Shown piece after piece: positions 53,659 through 63,403 of a stretch of DNA of 64,000 nucleotides. The stretch spans positions 62,001 through 126,000 of the forward strand of contig CAZTTO010000008.1 in the NCBI GenBank assembly GCA_964616465.1, in the 5' to 3' direction. This DNA comes from JAFLBI01 sp964616465 (GTDB lineage: Bacteria; Bacteroidota; Bacteroidia; Chitinophagales; Chitinophagaceae). A model generated the notes under the pieces. That model was not told where the DNA came from. It did not search any database and saw only the letters and a list, made by a program, of their open reading frames with translations. Both the position numbers and the translations under genes were made by a program. Each line of letters starts with the position of its first letter. Position 1 is the stretch's first letter.

Positions 53659-54132
53659 ATGGCAATAGCAATTGGACAACAAGCTCCTTCTTTCTCTTTG
53701 TTCGACACAGATAAGAACAAGGTTCAATTATCTGATTTTGCAGGTAAAAAAGTAGTTGTACTCTTTTTTCCTTTAGCCTTTACAGGTGTATGTACAACTG
53801 AACTATGTAACGTAAGAGACAATATTGCGCTCTATAACCAAACTAATGCAGTTGTTTTGGGTGTTTCAGTAGATAGCTTATTTACCTTAGATAAATTTAA
53901 AAAAGAGCAGAATCTTAATTTTCCTCTTTTAAGTGACTTCAATAAAGATGCTGCAAAAGCCTACGAAGTACTATATGATGTGTTTCCAGCTTTTGAAATG
54001 CAAGGAGTAAGCAAACGTGCTGCATTTGTAATAGACAGTAAGGGTACTATTCAATATGCTGAAGTTTGTCCAACTCCTGGTGATCTTCCAAACTTTGAAG
54101 CTATTCAAACAACTCTTGGACAGATTTCTTAA
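53659..54132 (+). CDS. Peroxiredoxin (AhpC/TSA family)
   Basis: This 157-residue thiol peroxidase has the peroxidatic Cys45 in LAFTGVCTTELC and a second Cys50, in a BCP/AhpE-like arrangement. It reduces hydrogen peroxide or organic peroxides in the cytoplasm. It has no signal peptide. It lies 44 bp after scoB and has a strong terminator 24 bp downstream, so it may be a third gene of the sco unit. Confidence 0.92.
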   Translation: MAIAIGQQAPSFSLFDTDKNKVQLSDFAGKKVVVLFFPLAFTGVCTTELCNVRDNIALYNQTNAVVLGVSVDSLFTLDKFKKEQNLNFPLLSDFNKDAAKAYEVLYDVFPAFEMQGVSKRAAFVIDSKGTIQYAEVCPTPGDLPNFEAIQTTLGQIS

Positions 54133-54156
54133 TAGAAATTATCCCATAATTCACTT

Positions 54157-54190
54157 GAAAAGCCCCCTATTTTAGAGGGCTTTTCATTTT
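54157..54190 (+). terminator. Intrinsic terminator
   Basis: Stem GAAAAGCCC / GGGCTTTTC (54157-54185) followed by a T-rich tract ends the peroxiredoxin transcript. Confidence 0.88.
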
Positions 54191-54217
54191 GTAATTAAGT
54201 TGTACCTTTATAAAACG

Positions 54218-54568
54218 ATGATTAAAATTGGACTTTTATTTTATGTAGGGTTGGCTTCAATAGCACTTTCTTTCTTTCCTTTCAATTGGGATGGGAAAAG
54301 TCAGTCTCAGCCCTCTTCTGTAAAAGTTCAAAAAATGTATCCTAACCCTGCTAATGCATATATTATTTTTGAAGTTGACCCTGCAATAGTAAATACACAC
54401 ACACTTTTTATTTGCAGTTTTATGGGAAAGAAAACCCATGATTTACAAATCCAGCAAAGCAAGATTACGGTTGACTTACAACAACAGCAACGCGGATTGT
54501 ATATTTATCAAATTAGGGATAAGTACAATCGTATTGTTGAGTCAGGTAAGTTTAATGTAATTAAATAA
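54218..54568 (+). CDS. Miniature secreted protein made almost only of a T9SS type A tail
   Basis: This 116-residue protein has a signal peptide (about 1-20, start at 54218) and then a short linker directly followed by a type IX sorting-like domain: VQKMYPNPANAYIIFEV, LFICSFMGKKTH, and LQQQQRGLYIYQIRDK. There is almost no passenger domain. It could be a decoy, a small surface peptide or a remnant. The convergent PD40 gene ends 11 bp away. Confidence 0.75.
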   Translation: MIKIGLLFYVGLASIALSFFPFNWDGKSQSQPSSVKVQKMYPNPANAYIIFEVDPAIVNTHTLFICSFMGKKTHDLQIQQSKITVDLQQQQRGLYIYQIRDKYNRIVESGKFNVIK

Positions 54569-54579
54569 AGCTTTTCTAT

Positions 54580-55644
54580 TTATTCTACCCAATCGGCAAT
54601 AAATATATTCGTATCTCTGGTTCCTCCGTTGTTTCTGTTACTGCTAAAAACAATTTTCTTGCCATCATAGCTAAACATAGGAAAGGCATCAAATCCTTTA
54701 TCGCGACTCACTTTTTGCAAATTAGTTCCATTACCATCAATGGTATACATATTAAAAGGAAAACCTCTTTTATACTCATGGTTACTTGCAAAAATGATTC
54801 GTTTGCTATCTGGCATAAATGTGGGTGCCCAATTGGCTTGACCAAAGTAACTGATTTGTCTTGCATTGCTGCCATCTGCATCTGCAACCCAAATTTCCAT
54901 ATTGGTAGGCGCAACCAAGTTTTCTTTTAAAAGTGAATTGTACTCTTCTATCTCCTCTTTTGATTTAGGTCTACTAGCTCTCCAAATTATTTTGGTGCCA
55001 TCTGGACTAAACCATGCACCACCATCATATCCCAAAGTATGTGTTATCCTTTTTGTTTCTTTAGTTGCAAGGTTCATGATATATAATTCTAAATCGCCAT
55101 CTCTCATTGATGTAAAAACCATTGTTTTACCGTCGGGCGAAAGTGTAGGCTCAGCATCATACCCAGGAGTATTAGTTAGCTGTTCAACTATTACGCCATT
55201 GGTATCTGCCTTGAAAATATCATATGAGCTATACAATGGCCAAATGTATTTGTTACCATATTTAGCTCTATCTGGAACAGGTGGGCATTCATCGCCACCT
55301 AAATGTGTAGATGAATAAATAATGTGACCTCCATCTTTAGTAAAGAATCCGCAGGTTGTTCTGCCTTTACCAGAGCTAACTAATTTTGGAACAAATGGTT
55401 CATTAGGTGAGGTAGGCACTTTCCCAATAAACATTTGGTCGCACATAATACCTTCCTTTGGATTTGTTTTTTGAAAGATTAAATATTTGCCATCATAACT
55501 CCAATAAGCTTCTGCATTATCACCTCCAAAAGTCAATTGTCTAATATTCTTGAAATGTTTCTCATTAGCATATTGAATAGAATCTTGCTGCGCAAGGCAG
55601 GTTGTTGTAACTAAAGTTAAAAAGGAAAAAAGGGTTATTCTCAT
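54580..55644 (-). CDS. Secreted PD40/TolB-like beta-propeller protein
   Basis: This 354-residue protein has a signal peptide (cleavage near TCLAQQDS) and at least five PD40 propeller blades: WSYDGKYLIFQ, LSPDGKTMVFTS, FSPDGTKIIWRA, FMPDSKRIIFAS and FSYDGKKIVFSS. It resembles the propeller of TolB without the TolB N-terminal domain. The role is unknown; protein-protein contact in the periplasm is likely. Confidence 0.85.
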   Translation of the reverse strand: MRITLFSFLTLVTTTCLAQQDSIQYANEKHFKNIRQLTFGGDNAEAYWSYDGKYLIFQKTNPKEGIMCDQMFIGKVPTSPNEPFVPKLVSSGKGRTTCGFFTKDGGHIIYSSTHLGGDECPPVPDRAKYGNKYIWPLYSSYDIFKADTNGVIVEQLTNTPGYDAEPTLSPDGKTMVFTSMRDGDLELYIMNLATKETKRITHTLGYDGGAWFSPDGTKIIWRASRPKSKEEIEEYNSLLKENLVAPTNMEIWVADADGSNARQISYFGQANWAPTFMPDSKRIIFASNHEYKRGFPFNMYTIDGNGTNLQKVSRDKGFDAFPMFSYDGKKIVFSSNRNNGGTRDTNIFIADWVE

Positions 55645-55776
55645 GTTGTGAACTTTAAAGCTAAAATACGCAATTCAATTCGTTTACAGTGTCATGGCTA
55701 AGTCAGGAATGAGATACCTATAAATCCTTCATGGTAAACAGCAAATGATTCCTAGCTTTGCCATTCAAATATTTAT

Positions 55777-56424
55777 ATGGCAATAGTAGCCCCTTCATTT
55801 TTAAGTGCGAATTTTCTTCAATTACAAGAAGAATGTGATAAGATTAATGCTAGTGAAGCTGAATGGTATCATCTAGATGTGATGGATGGTTCTTTTGTAC
55901 CGAATATTAGTTTTGGAATTCCAGTGATAGCAGCACTCAGAAAAGCAACCAAAAAAGTGCTTGATGTGCACTTAATGATAGTTGAACCGGAGAAGTATAT
56001 CACAGCTTTTGCTGATGCAGGTGCGAATGTATTAACGGTTCACTTGGAAGCTTCTGTTCATCTTCACAGAACCATTCAACAAATTAAACAACATGGAATG
56101 AAGGCAGGGGTGGCGCTAAATCCGCATACTTCAGTTAGTTTGTTACAAGATGTTATTGTTGATTTGGATTTGGTTTGTTTGATGAGTGTGAATCCAGGTT
56201 TTGGTGGACAAAAATTTATTGAAAGAACGTATCAAAAAGTGCGTGATTTAAAAGCTATGATTATTGATTCAGGAAGCCATTGCTTAATTGAAATTGATGG
56301 CGGTGTTACGCTAGATAATGCAAAGAAGTTAACAGATGCAGGAGCTGATGTTTTGGTTGCTGGTAATACTGTCTTTGCTTCACAAGATCCCCTAGAAACC
56401 ATTCGATTACTTAGATTGGCTTAA
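55777..56424 (+). CDS. rpe: Ribulose-phosphate 3-epimerase
   Basis: This 215-residue TIM-barrel enzyme interconverts ribulose 5-phosphate and xylulose 5-phosphate in the pentose phosphate pathway. Motifs are APSFLSANFL, HLDVMDGSFVPN, DVHLMI, MSVNPGFGGQKFI, IEIDGGV and VAGNTVF. Length is standard. Confidence 0.96.
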   Translation: MAIVAPSFLSANFLQLQEECDKINASEAEWYHLDVMDGSFVPNISFGIPVIAALRKATKKVLDVHLMIVEPEKYITAFADAGANVLTVHLEASVHLHRTIQQIKQHGMKAGVALNPHTSVSLLQDVIVDLDLVCLMSVNPGFGGQKFIERTYQKVRDLKAMIIDSGSHCLIEIDGGVTLDNAKKLTDAGADVLVAGNTVFASQDPLETIRLLRLA

Positions 56425-56527
56425 GGGCTGCATACATTCCTGAAATTCTATCCACACATGTGTATAATACTGTGTGCTTATTTTGCTTCAATTTGATTTA
56501 ATTTGGAATAGGAAGTTTATTAATTCA

Positions 56528-57520
56528 TTGACTGAAAAATTATTTCCATTGACAGAAACCATCATTAACCTCGAAAACGTTAATCCCCTTGAATTCTTTG
56601 GGGTGAATAACGGAAAATTAGATTTACTTAAAAAGAAATTTCCACTCCTAAAAATTTTATCAAGAGGCACGCAGATTAAGCTCAGCGGAGCACCAGAGCA
56701 AATTGAGAATGCCAAAGAAAAAATTGACCTCATCATTCAATATCTAGAAAGAAATGGTCATTTAAGTGAGCATTACTTTGAGCAAATTCTTGGGGGCGAT
56801 GATGCTGAAACGATTGACAACTTTGTTGATCGCAATCCAAATGATATTTTGGTTTTTGGTCCGAATGGTAAAACAGTTCGTGCAAGAACACAGAACCAAA
56901 AGAAAATGGTTGCTGCGGCCGATAAAAACGATATTGTTTTTGCAATTGGTCCTGCTGGTACGGGTAAAACTTATACTGCTGTTGCACTGGCGGTTCGTGC
57001 ATTAAAAAATAAGATGGTTAAGAAAATTATCTTAACTCGTCCAGCTGTTGAAGCTGGAGAAAGTTTGGGTTTTTTACCGGGCGATTTAAAGGAAAAAATT
57101 GATCCTTATTTGCGTCCATTATATGATGCATTAGATGATATGATTCCAGCTGATAAGTTAGGCTATTACATGAGTACAAGAACCATCGAAATAGCGCCAT
57201 TGGCTTATATGCGTGGAAGAACTTTGGATAATGCATTTATCATTTTAGATGAAGCTCAAAACACAAATGATTTACAGTTGAAAATGTTTTTAACGCGTAT
57301 TGGTGCCAATGCAAAAGCAATGATTACTGGTGATCCTACGCAAATTGATTTGCCTAGAAACCAAAGAAGTGGTTTAGAAAGGGCTACCAGAATTTTAAAG
57401 AATATTGATGGAATTGCCCATATTGAATTATCAGAAGAAGATGTGGTTCGTCACCGATTAGTGAAAGCCATTATCAAAGCTTATGATCGAGAGAAGGAAA
57501 AGGAAGAAAATCAGCATTAA
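56528..57520 (+). CDS. PhoH-family ATPase
   Basis: This PhoH/YbeZ-type protein has an N-terminal KH-like region (about 40-90), Walker A GPAGTGKTYTAVA, the LTRPAVEAGESLGFLPGDL segment, Walker B FIILDEAQNT, and the TGDPTQIDLP motif. The likely start is TTG at 56528 (330 residues), because the ATG at 56474 gives 18 residues unlike family N-termini. PhoH proteins act in RNA metabolism with YbeY. A terminator follows. Confidence 0.9.
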   Translation: MTEKLFPLTETIINLENVNPLEFFGVNNGKLDLLKKKFPLLKILSRGTQIKLSGAPEQIENAKEKIDLIIQYLERNGHLSEHYFEQILGGDDAETIDNFVDRNPNDILVFGPNGKTVRARTQNQKKMVAAADKNDIVFAIGPAGTGKTYTAVALAVRALKNKMVKKIILTRPAVEAGESLGFLPGDLKEKIDPYLRPLYDALDDMIPADKLGYYMSTRTIEIAPLAYMRGRTLDNAFIILDEAQNTNDLQLKMFLTRIGANAKAMITGDPTQIDLPRNQRSGLERATRILKNIDGIAHIELSEEDVVRHRLVKAIIKAYDREKEKEENQH

Positions 57521-57526
57521 TATTTA

Positions 57527-57556
57527 AAAGGCCTCGCAATGCGGGGCTTTTTCTTT
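57527..57556 (+). terminator. Intrinsic terminator after phoH
   Basis: Imperfect GC-rich stem AAAGGCCTCGC / GCGGGGCTTT (one bulge, one G-T pair) followed by TTTTCTTTATTTTTT. Confidence 0.75.
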
Positions 57557-57608
57557 ATTTTTTATCATAAAATGCACGACCTTACGTTAATAATAAAAAA
57601 TCTACACT

Positions 57609-58424
57609 ATGAAGGCGTTGTTTGTGACAACTGTTCTCTTGATATCAGGTACTTTCTCATTTGCTCAAAATGCCACCACCCAAAAAGGAAAACCCAATCC
57701 TTTTGCAGAGGGTTCAGGAACTGTTTCCCAAGTTAATCCAAAGGCTGTGAATGTATTTCCGGTTGATAATAATGTTGGTATAGGTATTCTAAAACCAACG
57801 GCACCTCTTGAAATAAAAGCTGGGGCTGGAAATACAAGGGGCAAAAATGTGTTGCTAAAGCTTAGCAATGAGTATGCTGCATCTGGACAGAATGAGCCTA
57901 GTATTATGTTTTCCAATGGTGATTACACTAATCCAAGAAACGTAAGCTATTGGACGATAGGAGCGAGGGTGTCTGGCGATAATGTTTTGAAAACTCCGCA
58001 AACTTTTAAAATTAGTTATAAAGGGCCCAATGATGCATCTGAAAAAGAATTTTTCTCAGTAGATTCTTATCAGGGTAGGGTTAGAATAGGCAATGTTCCA
58101 ACAGATTTTGATGGGTACAAATTATATGTTGAAGAAGGAATTCTAACTGAGAAAGTGAAAGTGGCAATAAAAGGTAGCAAAGATTGGTTTGACCATGTGT
58201 TTGAACCTGATTATAAGTTGATGCCTCTTCCTGAACTTGAAAAGTTCATTCAGAAAAACAAACACCTGCCTGGAATTCCAACAGCAACTGAAGTGGTAAA
58301 AGATGGGCTTGATTTAGGTAAGATGAATGCTTTGTTATTGCAGAAAGTGGAAGAACTCACGCTTCATGTTATTGAACTCAAAAAAGAATTAGAAGAAACT
58401 AAAAAGCAAATAAAAAAGCAGTAA
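57609..58424 (+). CDS. Secreted tail-fibre-like protein with S74-like C-terminus
   Basis: This 271-residue protein has a signal peptide (cleavage near FSFAQNAT), a beta-rich part (NVGIGILKPTAPLEIKAG, RVRIGNVPTDFDGYKLYVE), and a C-terminal region common in Bacteroidota: GGILTEKVKVAIKG-like, WFDHVFEPDYKLMPLPELEKF, HLPGIPTATEVV, MNALLLQKVEELTLHVIELK, ending in a coiled coil. This is a short relative of the S74 chaperone module. A surface or matrix role is likely; the role is not established. Confidence 0.78.
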   Translation: MKALFVTTVLLISGTFSFAQNATTQKGKPNPFAEGSGTVSQVNPKAVNVFPVDNNVGIGILKPTAPLEIKAGAGNTRGKNVLLKLSNEYAASGQNEPSIMFSNGDYTNPRNVSYWTIGARVSGDNVLKTPQTFKISYKGPNDASEKEFFSVDSYQGRVRIGNVPTDFDGYKLYVEEGILTEKVKVAIKGSKDWFDHVFEPDYKLMPLPELEKFIQKNKHLPGIPTATEVVKDGLDLGKMNALLLQKVEELTLHVIELKKELEETKKQIKKQ

Positions 58425-58439
58425 CACAGTTACTGCTTT
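58415..58439. terminator. Bidirectional terminator
   Basis: A perfect 11-bp stem AAAGCAGTAAC / GTTACTGCTTT with a 3-base loop is shared by the ends of two convergent genes; the stop codons lie within it. Confidence 0.85.
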
Positions 58440-59632
58440 AAAATTTCGTGACCTAGTTTGTCCCTTTTGGTGGTTAAATAGTTGTGGTTGTGTTCGTTTG
58501 GTTGAATTTCAAGTGGCACAACATCTACAATTTCCAAACCATAGCCCTTTAAACCAGCCCTTTTTCTTGGATTATTGCTCATCAGTTTTAACTTAGAAAC
58601 ACCTAATGATCTAAGTATTTGTGCACCAACACCATAGTCGCGCGCATCCATTGCAAAACCTAACTTCAAATTCGCTTCTACCGTATCGTAGCCTTCTTCT
58701 TGAAGTTTGTATGCTTTCAATTTGTTCACTAATCCTATTCCCCTTCCTTCTTGGTTCATGTATAAAATAACACCCTTTCCTTCTTTTTCCACTTTTTGCA
58801 TTGCACAGTGAAGTTGGTCGCCACAGTCGCAACGGAAGCTGCCCAAGATATCGCCAGTAAAACAACTACTATGTACCCTTGTAAGAACGGGTTCATCTTT
58901 TTCCCAAGTTCCTTTTATCAATGCCAAGTGTTCTGCCCCTGATAATTTTTCTTTGAAAGCTGCGAGAATAAAGTCGCCGTGCTGTGTTGGCATTTGCACG
59001 CGTACAATTTCTTCAACCAATGAATCAGTGCTTAATCTGTACTCAATTAGGTCTTTTATGGAAATAATTTTAAAATTGAATTTCTTAGCAATTTCTAGTA
59101 ATTGAGGCAGTCTTGCCATAGTACCATCTTCATTCATGACCTCTACTAAAACTCCTGCGGGCTCAAAACCCGCTAGTCTTGCCAAATCTACGGTTGCTTC
59201 TGTATGCCCGGTTCTTCTTAAAACACCGCCATTTATTGCCTTAAGCGGGAAAATATGTCCAGGTCTTCCTAAATCGGATGGTTTTGTTGCAGGATCAATC
59301 AATGCTTGAATAGTTTTTGATCTATCATGAGCAGAAATTCCTGTGGTTGTGCCTTGTCCAATTAAGTCAACTGAAACCGTAAAAGCTGTTTCATGTAAAG
59401 ATGTATTAGAGCCAACCATAGGTGAGAGTTCAAGTTCGTTGCATCTATCTTCTGTGAGTGCAATACAAATAAGACCTCTACCTTCTTTACTCATAAAATT
59501 AATAGCCTCGGGCGTAGCAAACCTGGCCGCCATAATAAAGTCGCCTTCATTCTCTCTATCTTCATCATCCACCACAATAATCATCTTACCTTGACGGATA
59601 TCTTCAATTGCTTCCTCAATTCTATTCAGCAT
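58430..59632 (-). CDS. ribBA: Bifunctional riboflavin enzyme RibBA
   Basis: This 400-residue protein joins 3,4-dihydroxy-2-butanone 4-phosphate synthase (1-200; VDDEDRENEGDFI, GHTEATVDLARLAG) and GTP cyclohydrolase II (205-400; zinc Cys in VHSSCFTGDILGSFRCDCGDQ, NQEGRGIGL, GVGAQIL). It gives two precursors of riboflavin. I chose the start at 59632 (MLNRIEEAIEDI), which matches family N-termini better than 59650. The rest of the rib genes are not here. Confidence 0.95.
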   Translation of the reverse strand: MLNRIEEAIEDIRQGKMIIVVDDEDRENEGDFIMAARFATPEAINFMSKEGRGLICIALTEDRCNELELSPMVGSNTSLHETAFTVSVDLIGQGTTTGISAHDRSKTIQALIDPATKPSDLGRPGHIFPLKAINGGVLRRTGHTEATVDLARLAGFEPAGVLVEVMNEDGTMARLPQLLEIAKKFNFKIISIKDLIEYRLSTDSLVEEIVRVQMPTQHGDFILAAFKEKLSGAEHLALIKGTWEKDEPVLTRVHSSCFTGDILGSFRCDCGDQLHCAMQKVEKEGKGVILYMNQEGRGIGLVNKLKAYKLQEEGYDTVEANLKLGFAMDARDYGVGAQILRSLGVSKLKLMSNNPRKRAGLKGYGLEIVDVVPLEIQPNEHNHNYLTTKRDKLGHEILKQ

Positions 59633-59875
59633 AAAAAAAATTGTTTGCAAAATTACACCTAATGATTGGTTTTGTTTTGTTTACGACCAATTCCTTCTAA
59701 AATGAATGGAACGCATTAAAAATAGGTGATCTGGGGAAAAAAGGTGGAAACTAAAGATGTGTATTTTGTACACATATGTAGTTTTTTAAATAGTTGATAA
59801 TCAATGATATTAATATTTACGAAACAGTCAAAAAATGGCAATGTAACAAGTTGGTAATATTTTCTTAACATTTCG

Positions 59876-59908
59876 TTGGGTTTTCAGCCTTCTTTCTTCG
59901 TTTCTTTG
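59876..59908 (+). promoter_or_regulatory. Candidate promoter of the large TonB receptor
   Basis: TTG (59876) and TTTCTTTG (59901-59908) resemble a Bacteroidota -33/-7 pair with a long 22-bp spacer, 21 bp upstream of the start codon. The rest of 59651-59929 is AT-rich and without a gene. Confidence 0.35.
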
Positions 59909-59929
59909 CACCGTTAAAAAACTAACACT

Positions 59930-62900
59930 ATGCTTAGAAAGAATCTGTTCTATTTGTTACTGGCAATGATTCTCCCTATTGGGATGATGGCTCAGGTAAC
60001 GAATAGTAGCATGAACGGAACTGTAAAAACGTCCGACAACACGCCGTTGATTGGCGTAACCGTTACTGCTACCCACACGCCAAGCGGCACAAAGTATGTA
60101 ACCAGTACTAAGTCGGGAGGTGTTTTCAACCTACCTAACCTTCGTATTGGTGGTCCTTACACTGTCAAGTTTGACTATGTTGGACTGCAATCACAAGAAG
60201 TTACCGATATCTATTTGGTATTAGGTGAACCATTTAAGGTTGACATTAACATGCAAGCTGGTGAATCAAAATTGGCTGATGTTACTGTTACAGGTACGAA
60301 GCGTAAATTGAGTGTTGATAAAACAGGTGCATCAACCAACGTTGGTCAGCGTCAATTACAAACTTTACCTACTATTTCTCGTAGTATTACAGACTTTACT
60401 CGTTTAACGCCACAAGCTAACGGTAACAGTTTTGCTGGTAGAGATGGTCGTTACAACAACGTACAAGTTAACGGTGCTAACCTTAACAACAACTTCGGTC
60501 TTTCTACAGATCCATTGCCTGGTGGTGGTAACCAACCTATTTCTATTGATGCGATCGAAGAAATCTCTATCAACATTGCTCCATTCGATGTTAGACAAGC
60601 AAACTTTACCGGTGCTGGTATCAACGCTGTAACTAAGAGTGGTTCTAACACTTTCAAAGGAAGTGTATATGGTTTATACCGCGATCAAACTTACAACGGT
60701 AGAAATGTAGGTGATTTCAAATTGCCTGATCCAGTTCTATCTAAGAACCAAATTTTTGGTTTCACTGTAGGCGGTCCAATCATTAAAGATAAATTATTCT
60801 TCTTTGCAGGTTACGAACAAGAGAAGCGTGAGTTTCCTGGTATTACTTGGAGCCCAACTGGTGGTTCTGGTATTGGTAACCGTTCTAATACGCATATTGA
60901 CTCATTGCGCAAATTCAGCAACTACTTGCGTACTGCATATGGTTATGAAACTGGTGCATTTGACAACTTCCCGAATTTCACTGCAGAGAACACAAAAATC
61001 ATTGCACGTATTGACTGGAACATTGCTAGTAACCACAAGTTTAGCGTAAACTTTAACGAGTTAACTAGTGAAAACGATGTTCAGTTGAATAACTCAAGTA
61101 TCCCTAACGTATCTGCATTTGCAGTTCGTAATGGTTCTGGTACTGTAAACGTATCAGCTGCTCCAAATGCTCGTTTTGGAATTAACTCTATGTCATTTAG
61201 GAATTCAAACTATCGTTTCAAAGATGTTGTAAGAAACATTACCGGTGAATTGAGCAGCAACTTTAAGGGTAAGTTTTCAAACCAATTCCTAGTAACGCTT
61301 ACAAATATTCGTGCTACTCGTCAATCACCAGGTGGTGTGTTTCCAAGTATTGAAATCTTCAATAATAACGGCCAGAACTACATGTTTGCTGGTAGTGATC
61401 CATTCACTCGTAATAACGATGTTAAGAATGATGTGTTCTCTGTTACAAACAACCTCACTTACTATGCTGGTAAGCACACTATCACAGGTGGTGTTTCTTT
61501 TGAAAACCAGTATGTAGGTAACATGTTCATGCCAGGTTCTGCTAGCTATTATGCATTTAACTCTTTGGATGATTTTATTAATAACCGTCCTCCTGCTTTC
61601 TTCAGCTACTTGTACTCTTTGGTGCCAGGTAAAGAAGCAATTTATGCTGCTGAATTGAAAGTAAACCAACTTGGTTTCTATATCCAGGACGAATACAACG
61701 TGAACAGCAAGTTGAAACTTACTTATGGTGTTCGTGTTGATCGTGTTGGGTTCCCTGAAAATCCAATCACTAACCCGGCTATTGATGCATTGCAATTTGC
61801 AAATAGAGATGGAGTTGTTGGTAATCACTACAAGACTGGTGAGTGGCCTAAGAGTCCACTATACTGGTCACCACGTGTAGGTTTCCGTTGGGATGTGAAG
61901 GGTGATAAGAGTTTAATTGTACGTGGTGGTACTGGTATCTTTACTGGACGTATTCCATTTGTATTCTTAACGAACATTCCTCAGAATGGACAAATGGTGC
62001 AGCGTGGTGAAGCTATCACTAACCCTGCTCAATTAGCTACATTCTTGTTCAATCCAAATCCAGATTTCTACAGAAACCGTTTTACTGCCGCACCAGGTAC
62101 ATCAGTATCTAACAACGCTAACTTGGTATTTGTAGATAACAACTTTAAGTTCCCTCAAATTTGGAGATCAAACTTTGCGTTCGATAAGAACTTTAACGAT
62201 GGTTGGACATTGACTTTAGAAGGTATGTACTCTAAAGATATCAATGCAGTTCGTATGCGTAACGCAAACGAGAGACCTACCAATGCAAATATTGGCGGAC
62301 GTGATGGATTTTCATTAAGTGGTAATGGTGCTGCTGCAATTGCAGGCAGAAGAATTAACACTGGCGTTAACTCGGCTGTAGTTTTAGAAAATGTGAACAT
62401 TGGTGAAAGCATGAACTTCACTGCTCAAGTAGCAAAAGCATTCAAGAATGGTTTCTACGGTTCATTAGCTTACACATTCACTGCTGGCTGGGAAGTTACA
62501 GCTAACCCAGGTTCTCAAGCAATTTCTGTATTCAATGGAAACCGCGTAATTGGTTCTTTGAATGGTAATGAAGTGTACAATTCTCAGTTTGTTCAACCTC
62601 ACCGTGTAATTGGTACTTTCTCTTACCGCTTTGAGTGGGCTAAGCATTTCGCAACTACTTTCTCATTGTTCTACGAAGGTGGTCCTCAGGGTAACCCAAT
62701 CAGCTATGCGTACAATGGTGATCATAACAACGATGGTTTCTCATCTGACTTGTTATTTATTCCAAGAAACGCAGCAACTGACATGACTTTCACTCAGTTC
62801 ACTTTCAACGGTGTAACTTTCACTCCTGCACAACAAGCGGCTGCATTCAACCAATTCATTGATAACAGCCCTTATTTGAGAAACAGAAGAGGACAGTTTG

Positions 62901-63241
62901 CTGAGCGTAATGCAACATTTGCTCAGTGGTTCAATCGTGTTGATGCTCGTATTGTACAGGATATCTTCGCAAACTTCGGTGGTAAGCGCAAGCACACTTT
63001 ACAGTTCACTGCAGATATCTTGAACTTTGCAAACATGTTGAACAGAAACTGGGGTATCCGTCACATTACTACAATCGTGAACCCAGTACAGGTTAGTATG
63101 AACAATACAACTGCTACTTATCAGTTCAGAAGCTTTACAGGTTCTGGTGCAGATACTCAGTTGAATACTCAACCTTTCCAGAGAAATAACTCATTTGCCT
63201 CTACTTGGGGTATGCAGTTAGGTCTTCGTTACATCTTCTAG
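59930..63241 (+). CDS. Oar-like TonB-dependent outer-membrane protein
   Basis: This 1103-residue protein has a signal peptide (cleavage near GMMAQVTN), a carboxypeptidase-regulatory-like beta domain (about 25-112), a plug (about 125-240, with VTVTGTKRKLS and RYNNVQVNGANLNNNFG), and a long barrel ending in a C-terminal aromatic strand (GMQLGLRYIF). The domain order resembles Oar and related receptors rather than SusC, and no SusD-like gene follows. Codons are strongly biased (many AAC, CGT, GGT), unlike neighbours, which suggests very high expression. Confidence 0.88.
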   Translation: MLRKNLFYLLLAMILPIGMMAQVTNSSMNGTVKTSDNTPLIGVTVTATHTPSGTKYVTSTKSGGVFNLPNLRIGGPYTVKFDYVGLQSQEVTDIYLVLGEPFKVDINMQAGESKLADVTVTGTKRKLSVDKTGASTNVGQRQLQTLPTISRSITDFTRLTPQANGNSFAGRDGRYNNVQVNGANLNNNFGLSTDPLPGGGNQPISIDAIEEISINIAPFDVRQANFTGAGINAVTKSGSNTFKGSVYGLYRDQTYNGRNVGDFKLPDPVLSKNQIFGFTVGGPIIKDKLFFFAGYEQEKREFPGITWSPTGGSGIGNRSNTHIDSLRKFSNYLRTAYGYETGAFDNFPNFTAENTKIIARIDWNIASNHKFSVNFNELTSENDVQLNNSSIPNVSAFAVRNGSGTVNVSAAPNARFGINSMSFRNSNYRFKDVVRNITGELSSNFKGKFSNQFLVTLTNIRATRQSPGGVFPSIEIFNNNGQNYMFAGSDPFTRNNDVKNDVFSVTNNLTYYAGKHTITGGVSFENQYVGNMFMPGSASYYAFNSLDDFINNRPPAFFSYLYSLVPGKEAIYAAELKVNQLGFYIQDEYNVNSKLKLTYGVRVDRVGFPENPITNPAIDALQFANRDGVVGNHYKTGEWPKSPLYWSPRVGFRWDVKGDKSLIVRGGTGIFTGRIPFVFLTNIPQNGQMVQRGEAITNPAQLATFLFNPNPDFYRNRFTAAPGTSVSNNANLVFVDNNFKFPQIWRSNFAFDKNFNDGWTLTLEGMYSKDINAVRMRNANERPTNANIGGRDGFSLSGNGAAAIAGRRINTGVNSAVVLENVNIGESMNFTAQVAKAFKNGFYGSLAYTFTAGWEVTANPGSQAISVFNGNRVIGSLNGNEVYNSQFVQPHRVIGTFSYRFEWAKHFATTFSLFYEGGPQGNPISYAYNGDHNNDGFSSDLLFIPRNAATDMTFTQFTFNGVTFTPAQQAAAFNQFIDNSPYLRNRRGQFAERNATFAQWFNRVDARIVQDIFANFGGKRKHTLQFTADILNFANMLNRNWGIRHITTIVNPVQVSMNNTTATYQFRSFTGSGADTQLNTQPFQRNNSFASTWGMQLGLRYIF

Positions 63242-63267
63242 TAGATACTTTCTACTGAAATATAGCT

Positions 63268-63304
63268 GTCGAGCCTCGTTTTTAACGGGGCTCGACTTTT
63301 TTTA
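63268..63304 (+). terminator. Intrinsic terminator of the TonB receptor gene
   Basis: A 12-bp stem GTCGAGCCTCGT / ACGGGGCTCGAC (one G-T pair) followed by TTTTTTT. Confidence 0.92.
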
Positions 63305-63379
63305 GGCCATTTTTGGTCTATTTTTTAGGAAAATGGGGAAAAAACGTTGTGGATTTTTTCTTTTTTCAGTACACACTTG

Positions 63380-63387
63380 TATCTTTG
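63380..63387 (+). promoter_or_regulatory. Candidate -7 element for infA
   Basis: TATCTTTG matches the TAnnTTTG consensus exactly, 16 bp before the infA start. No clear -33 TTG at a usual distance. Confidence 0.45.
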
Positions 63388-63403
63388 CAGCCCGAAAAAA
63401 GAT

